Assembly: GCF_001895005.1 (NCBI RefSeq) | Contig: NZ_BCXH01000020.1 | Location: 50,887-114,886 of the forward strand | Origin: Rhodococcus yunnanensis NBRC 103083 | Lineage (GTDB): Bacteria; Actinomycetota; Actinomycetes; Mycobacteriales; Mycobacteriaceae | Direction: 5' to 3' | DNA: 64,000 nt | Shown here: piece after piece, positions 60,072-64,000 of the stretch | Numbering within the stretch: position 1 is the stretch's first letter | Layout: the number at the start of each line of letters is the position of its first letter | The notes under the pieces: model-generated | The model's database searches: none | What the model was told of the DNA's origin: nothing | Seen by the model: the letters and a program-made list of their open reading frames with translations, nothing else | Position numbers and translations under genes: made by a program

Positions 60072-60668
60072 CTACTTGCGTCTGCCTGCACGCCACCCGC
60101 GCCGTGCGGCGTCGGGAGAGTCCTCGGCGGACACCTCCCCGCCGTACGAGGGTTCGGGCCCGTCCCGCCTGATCTCCATCGCGTCGAACACCTGCTGATA
60201 GAGCAGCGAGTGGACACGCTGCACCCTCGGGATGTCGTCGAACTCGAGCGGGTCGTCCGACGCCGACGCGATGATGAGCGTTCCTGTTCCGAGCATGCGG
60301 TCGATCAGACCGTGACGGAACTGGACGTTGCTGATCCGGCCCATCGGAATGTCGATGCCCGAGTGCGTGATGACACCTTGCCTGATCAATACGCGCCTGT
60401 CGGTCACGATGAAATGCGTGCATTTCCAGCTGATGAGCGGGGCAACACATCTCCACCCGACGATCACGACCCAGATCACCGCGGTGACGATGAGCGCGAC
60501 ATTCGCACTCGTTCCGTCGAGCCGCGCGCTGATCGAACCGATCGCGAATCCGGCGACCGCGGTGACGACGATGAAGGTCAGTGCAGGCAGTATCAGCATC
60601 TTCCAGTGGGGGTGATGGTGCAGAAGAAGTTCTTCCTCGTCTGCCAGCGCATCCTGGGGGTAGCCCAT
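60072..60668 (-). CDS. Membrane protein with bacterial PH domain (Rv3278c-like)
   Basis: 198 residues: two membrane helices (about 25-45 and 57-77) followed by a bPH2-type domain (THFIVTDRRVLIRQGVIT; DIPMGRISNVQFRHG; DPLEFDDIPRVQRVH). ATG 60668 is preferred; the frame stays open for more than 1 kb upstream but that part is the AI-2E gene read in the wrong phase. It begins 5 bp after the AI-2E gene stop, so the two are probably one unit. Function unknown. Confidence 0.88.
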   Translation of the reverse strand: MGYPQDALADEEELLLHHHPHWKMLILPALTFIVVTAVAGFAIGSISARLDGTSANVALIVTAVIWVVIVGWRCVAPLISWKCTHFIVTDRRVLIRQGVITHSGIDIPMGRISNVQFRHGLIDRMLGTGTLIIASASDDPLEFDDIPRVQRVHSLLYQQVFDAMEIRRDGPEPSYGGEVSAEDSPDAARRGWRAGRRK

Positions 60669-60673
60669 CGCTC

Positions 60674-61864
60674 TCACTCCTCGGGTGAATCCTTGCTCGT
60701 CCGAGGCGATCCTGCCACGACTTCTTCCTCTTCGGACACGTCCACCTCCGGTGTCGGTGGTTCGTCTGCGTCTTTCTCGGCCGTGGGTGGTGATCCGCTG
60801 GCCAACAGCACATCGGCCCACTTGGTCGCCGGATCGATGTCCACCAGCAATGCCTTCGCCATCAAAGTCAGCGGAATCGCCAGGATGGCACCGAGCGGCC
60901 CGAGAACCCACGCCCAGAAGACCAACGAGAGAAACGTCAACGTGACCGACAATCCGACGGCGTCGCCCACGAACTTCGGTTGGATTATCGATTGAATGAT
61001 GACGTTGACGACGCTGTACATGACGATCACCGCGATCATCAGCGTCGGCCCGCCCTGCAGGAGTGCGATGAGCGCCGGCGGGATGAGTCCGATCACGAAG
61101 CCGATGTTCGGGATGTAGTTGGTGATGAACGACAGCAGCCCCCACAGAATCGGCAACGGGATACCCATCGCCCACAGTGCACCTGCGTCGATGACCGCAA
61201 CGATCAAGCCGAAAATGGTCGATACGACGAGATACGTGCGAGTACCCGACGAGAACGACCGAAACGCACCGGCAATGTCGGGCCGTGAGCGCACGAGAGC
61301 TGTCATCCGCGGAGAGTAGGAGCTTGCATCGACCGCCATGAAGAGCAGCAGTACGAGGACGAACAGCAGATTCGAGAAGATGCCGAGCACTGCGACGAGC
61401 AACTCGTCGATCAGACCCAGAACCGTGGATGCGTCGACCTTCGACAACAGATCGTGAATTTGCTGCTGGCCGATACCGTTGTCCGTCAACAACTTCCGAA
61501 TATTGTCGATCACGCTGTCGAAATCGTCGGCATAGCTCGGCAGTATCGTCGCCAGTCGCGCCGTGGAGATGACCAACGACAGCACGAGGGTGCCGAGAAT
61601 GGCATACACGACCAGAATCGCCACGAGGGTGGCAAGCCAGTTGGCAAACCCTTTGCGCCGCAGCCATTCCGGGAACGGATGGACCGCGACGGTGAGCATG
61701 AGTGCCAGAAATGTCGGGCCGACCACACCGGAGAACGCCCGGGTTCCTGCAACACACACGACAATGGCCGCCAACCCCAACAGCACCACGACGCCACGTG
61801 GCAGGGACCACGAGTAGGCACTTTCGCCCGATTCCGGGCTCTCCGACGTGTACCTCTGAGCCAT
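60674..61864 (-). CDS. AI-2E family transporter
   Basis: 396 residues with eight predicted membrane helices and the family features (PTFLALMLTVAVHPFPEWLR near the N-terminus, GIPLPILWGLLSFITNYIPN in the middle). Proteins of this family export small molecules or sodium in other bacteria; autoinducer-2 transport is a name, not a proven role here. The C-terminal 45 residues are acidic and disordered. ATG 61864 has GAGGGG upstream. It is divergent from the DUF7144 gene. Confidence 0.85.
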   Translation of the reverse strand: MAQRYTSESPESGESAYSWSLPRGVVVLLGLAAIVVCVAGTRAFSGVVGPTFLALMLTVAVHPFPEWLRRKGFANWLATLVAILVVYAILGTLVLSLVISTARLATILPSYADDFDSVIDNIRKLLTDNGIGQQQIHDLLSKVDASTVLGLIDELLVAVLGIFSNLLFVLVLLLFMAVDASSYSPRMTALVRSRPDIAGAFRSFSSGTRTYLVVSTIFGLIVAVIDAGALWAMGIPLPILWGLLSFITNYIPNIGFVIGLIPPALIALLQGGPTLMIAVIVMYSVVNVIIQSIIQPKFVGDAVGLSVTLTFLSLVFWAWVLGPLGAILAIPLTLMAKALLVDIDPATKWADVLLASGSPPTAEKDADEPPTPEVDVSEEEEVVAGSPRTSKDSPEE

Positions 61865-62001
61865 CAGCGCCCCTCGTGTGCAGGTCGATACCGCTGTCAG
61901 TCTCGCGTGCCGCGGCGCAACGTCACCTCATCCGATACGGATGATGTGGCTTCGGTTCGAACCGTTCGACAATGGGCGCAACTTCGAAAGGGGCGAAGGA
62001 T

Positions 62002-62424
62002 ATGACACAACACACGAAGACCGAGACAGGCGCGGAGACGACCCGCCATCAAGGTGCTGCAGCAGGAGGAGCGATCGCAGCATCGATCATTCTGCTGACG
62101 GTCGGACTTCTGTCCATATTCCAGGGGATCGCTGCAATCGCCAAAGACGACCTGTTGGTCGTCGGTTACAACTACACCTATCAATTCGACGTCTCGACCT
62201 GGGGTTGGGTCCACCTGGTCGTGGGTGTCCTACTTCTACTGGCCGGTATCGGGTTGTGGTCCGGCGCCACATGGGCCCGTCTCGTGGCGATCGTCGTCGC
62301 ATCACTGTCGATCATCGCGAACTTCCTGTGGCTGCCGTACTACCCGCTGTGGGCCATCCTGATCATCGCGGTCGATCTGGTGGTCATCTGGGCCGTCAGC
62401 ACCTGGGATCCTGCTCGGGTGTGA
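62002..62424 (+). CDS. DUF7144-type small membrane protein
   Basis: 140 residues: a polar N-terminus of about 20 residues, then four helices (about 25-48, 67-85, 90-108 and 113-132). The TWGWVHLVVGVLLLLAGIGL stretch is typical of the actinobacterial family annotated DUF7144. ATG 62002 has AAAGGGG 8 bases upstream; an ATG at 61972 adds ten residues without a ribosome site. It stands alone between divergent and convergent genes. Function unknown. Confidence 0.75.
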   Translation: MTQHTKTETGAETTRHQGAAAGGAIAASIILLTVGLLSIFQGIAAIAKDDLLVVGYNYTYQFDVSTWGWVHLVVGVLLLLAGIGLWSGATWARLVAIVVASLSIIANFLWLPYYPLWAILIIAVDLVVIWAVSTWDPARV

Positions 62425-62478
62425 CCGATTCTGTTCGAGCGATGGGCAGGAGCGGCGTGACTCAGATGCGCTGAGACT

Positions 62479-63309
62479 TCAGTTCGGGTCGACTGCGCGG
62501 AGATGAGTCACGTCGCCTGCTGCGATGGACACCCGATCCCCGGTCGCGTCGTCGCGAACGACGATGCGACCCTGGGGATCGACGTCGGTCGCCTCGCCGA
62601 GGAGCTCCTTGTTCCCCGGCAGCTCCACCCTGACCCGTCGGCCGACCGTGTCACAGCGTTCGCGGTAACGGACGGCGAGCGTGTCGGTGCTCCACCCCGA
62701 GTCTCGCCAGGAATCGACCTCGGCACCGATACCGCGCAGAATCGCGCGAAGCAACGTATCTCGATCGGCCACGGTGGCGTTCTCGAGCACCAGTGACGTC
62801 GCGGTCGGCACCGGTAGCTCCTCGGCCGTCATCGACACGTTCAGACCGATCCCGACTACGACGGCAGGCGCTGCACCGTGCACTGCCACCTCGGCAAGTA
62901 TTCCTGCGACCTTCCTGCCCTCGATCAGAACATCGTTGGGCCATTTCAGAGCCGCGTCCACCGAAGCGACGGTTCGAAGCGCATCGACGACAGCGACGCC
63001 GGTGAGGAGCGGAAGCCACCCGAGGACGGCCGGATCGATTCCTGGAAATTTCACGAGAACCGACAGCAACAATTGTGATCGCGGTGGACCCGAGAAGGAC
63101 CGCGAATGGCGGCCACGACCGCTCGCTTGATGCTCGGCGATCAGCGCTGTCCGGTCGGCCAGGCCGTCCGCGGTCGAGATGAGGTCGGCGTTGGTCGAAC
63201 CGGTTTCGTCGACGACATCGAGCCTCGACCACGAGGCTTGCGGTCCATCGACGAGAGCGCGCCGTAGCGCAGAGACGTCGAGCGGTGGTCGATCGAGGTT
63301 GGTCCACAT
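62479..63309 (-). CDS. birA: Biotin-[acetyl-CoA-carboxylase] ligase
   Basis: 276 residues, class I ligase without the DNA-binding N-terminal domain of E. coli BirA. The biotin/ATP loop reads HQASGRGRHSRSFSGPP and the central motif KWPNDVLIEGRKVAGIL holds the catalytic Lys. The C-terminal SH3-like domain starts near residue 220. It attaches biotin to carrier Lys residues of acyl-CoA carboxylases and possibly to the 71-residue carrier at 15111. TATGCT lies 8 bases before ATG 63309. It is divergent from the carboxylase gene. Confidence 0.94.
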   Translation of the reverse strand: MWTNLDRPPLDVSALRRALVDGPQASWSRLDVVDETGSTNADLISTADGLADRTALIAEHQASGRGRHSRSFSGPPRSQLLLSVLVKFPGIDPAVLGWLPLLTGVAVVDALRTVASVDAALKWPNDVLIEGRKVAGILAEVAVHGAAPAVVVGIGLNVSMTAEELPVPTATSLVLENATVADRDTLLRAILRGIGAEVDSWRDSGWSTDTLAVRYRERCDTVGRRVRVELPGNKELLGEATDVDPQGRIVVRDDATGDRVSIAAGDVTHLRAVDPN

Positions 63310-63317
63310 GATTCAAG

Positions 63318-63428
63318 AGCATATGACCAACGCGCGACAGGCACGGATCCGTACCGGCCAGTACGGCGGCACCGGCGCGCTCCAACGCGCCCCTGGGTCT
63401 CGATACGCATCACAGCCGTGGTTAAAGT
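63318..63428. promoter_or_regulatory. Divergent leaderless promoters for birA and accD5
   Basis: Minus strand: TATGCT (complement of 63318-63323), 8 bases before birA ATG 63309. Plus strand: TAAAGT (63423-63428), 8 bases before ATG 63437. No operator for BirA is evident, in keeping with the missing DNA-binding domain. Confidence 0.5.
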
Positions 63429-63436
63429 GATTGCCC

Positions 63437-64000
63437 ATGACCAGTGTCCAGGATTCGACTGCGCAGGGTTCGGCTGACAAGCCCGACATTCACACCACGG
63501 CAGGCAAGCTCGCCGACCTGCGCAGCCGCCGCGACGCCGCAATGGCACCCTCCGGCCAAGACGCAATCGACAAAGTGCACGCCAAAGGCAAACTCACCGC
63601 CCGCGAACGCATCACCGCACTCCTCGACGACGGCTCCTTCGTCGAACTCGACGCCCTCGCCCGCCACCGCTCCGTCAACTTCGGCCTCGCCGACAACCGC
63701 CCCTTCGGCGACGGCGTCGTCACCGGCTACGGCACCATCGACGGCCGCGACGTCTGCATCTTCTCCCAAGACGTCACCGTCTTCGGCGGCAGCCTCGGCG
63801 AAATCTACGGCGAAAAAATCGTCAAAGTCATGGACCTCGCCATCAAAACCGGCAGACCGCTGATCGGCATCAACGAAGGCGCAGGCGCCCGCATCCAAGA
63901 AGGCGTCGTCTCCCTCGGCCTCTACGGCGAAATCTTCCACCGCAACGTCCAAGCCTCCGGCGTCATCCCCCAGATCTCCCTCATCATGGGCGCCGCAGCC
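63437..64000 (+). CDS. accD5: Acyl-CoA (propionyl-CoA) carboxylase beta subunit, N-terminal part
   Basis: 188 codons visible; the gene runs off the window. The carboxyltransferase start is recognisable: KLTARERITALLDDGSFVEL, GDGVVTGYGTIDGR and NEGAGARIQEGV. AccD5 is the beta subunit of the acyl-CoA carboxylase that makes methylmalonyl-CoA or malonyl-CoA for lipid synthesis. Its place beside birA matches M. tuberculosis (Rv3279c-Rv3280). From about codon 32 the codons become strongly C-ending with AAA, GAA and CAA preferred, unlike the first part and unlike neighbouring genes. Confidence 0.93.
   Translation, partial: MTSVQDSTAQGSADKPDIHTTAGKLADLRSRRDAAMAPSGQDAIDKVHAKGKLTARERITALLDDGSFVELDALARHRSVNFGLADNRPFGDGVVTGYGTIDGRDVCIFSQDVTVFGGSLGEIYGEKIVKVMDLAIKTGRPLIGINEGAGARIQEGVVSLGLYGEIFHRNVQASGVIPQISLIMGAAA

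Noticed and set aside
60072..61811. 579-codon minus-strand frame
   Set aside because: Only the last 198 codons are the PH-domain protein; the upstream part is the AI-2E gene read in another phase.

Overview
The window is chromosomal DNA of a high-GC mycolic-acid actinobacterium. A Rhodococcus-type genome is most likely (possibly the R. fascians group), because gene order follows the Mycobacterium tuberculosis Rv3212-Rv3280 segment almost step by step while adding genes common in rhodococci. I recognise the orthologues from protein sequence and order only; no search was run.

Layout. 1-4.2 kb: end of an Rv3212-like protein, a ParA-like ATPase, an MFS drug exporter and a phosphoglycerate-mutase-family enzyme (gpm2). 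4.35-11.21 kb: a 6,857-bp integrative element sitting inside an N-acetyltransferase gene. 11.5-19.6 kb: membrane protein, DAG-kinase-like lipid kinase, whiB1, pdtaS, a biotinyl/lipoyl carrier protein, the 24-residue ribosomal protein bL37, rshA-sigH, a YbaK-type deacylase, aroA and rsgA. 19.6-25.7 kb: lipid block with two tandem DesA3-type desaturases, their ferredoxin-type reductase, a DUF6912 protein and a WS/DGAT-like protein. 25.9-31.2 kb: Rv3235-like protein, secA, hpf, comF. 31.2-37.7 kb: mtrA-mtrB-lpqB, tmk and sahH. 37.7-44.6 kb: alkB, an amino-acid permease, and mannose metabolism (manA, sugar-isomerase-like gene, manB). 44.8-49.7 kb: DUF3499, Rv3259-like, whiB2, fbiA-fbiB (cofactor F420) and a Nudix gene. 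49.8-57.3 kb: mannose-1-phosphate guanylyltransferase, wbbL, rmlD, an LCP ligase, a TIGR03089 protein, a small HExxH protein, purE and purK. 57.4-64 kb: gtrA, a two-component system, a PH-domain protein, an AI-2E-family protein, a DUF7144 protein, birA and the start of an acyl-CoA carboxylase beta subunit (accD5).

How the parts fit. Most host genes serve envelope building and cell-cycle or stress control: GDP-mannose and rhamnose supply, the arabinogalactan linker (wbbL, rmlD, LCP), MtrAB-LpqB, WhiB1/WhiB2, SigH-RshA and PdtaS. Many genes share a TAnnnT box 6-8 bases before the start codon, which predicts leaderless mRNAs.

The main accessory feature is the element at 4354-11210. It carries a large serine integrase next to attR, two small helix-turn-helix (Xis-like) proteins, a DUF3631 P-loop ATPase, a resolvase with a candidate res region, a predicted ~60-nt antisense RNA, and a translationally coupled operon of four unrecognised proteins. 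Its right half resembles phiRv1/phiRv2-type elements, but no capsid, terminase, relaxase or FtsK gene is visible. Joining the flanks across a 4-bp core (GGTT) restores a 159-codon acetyltransferase frame.
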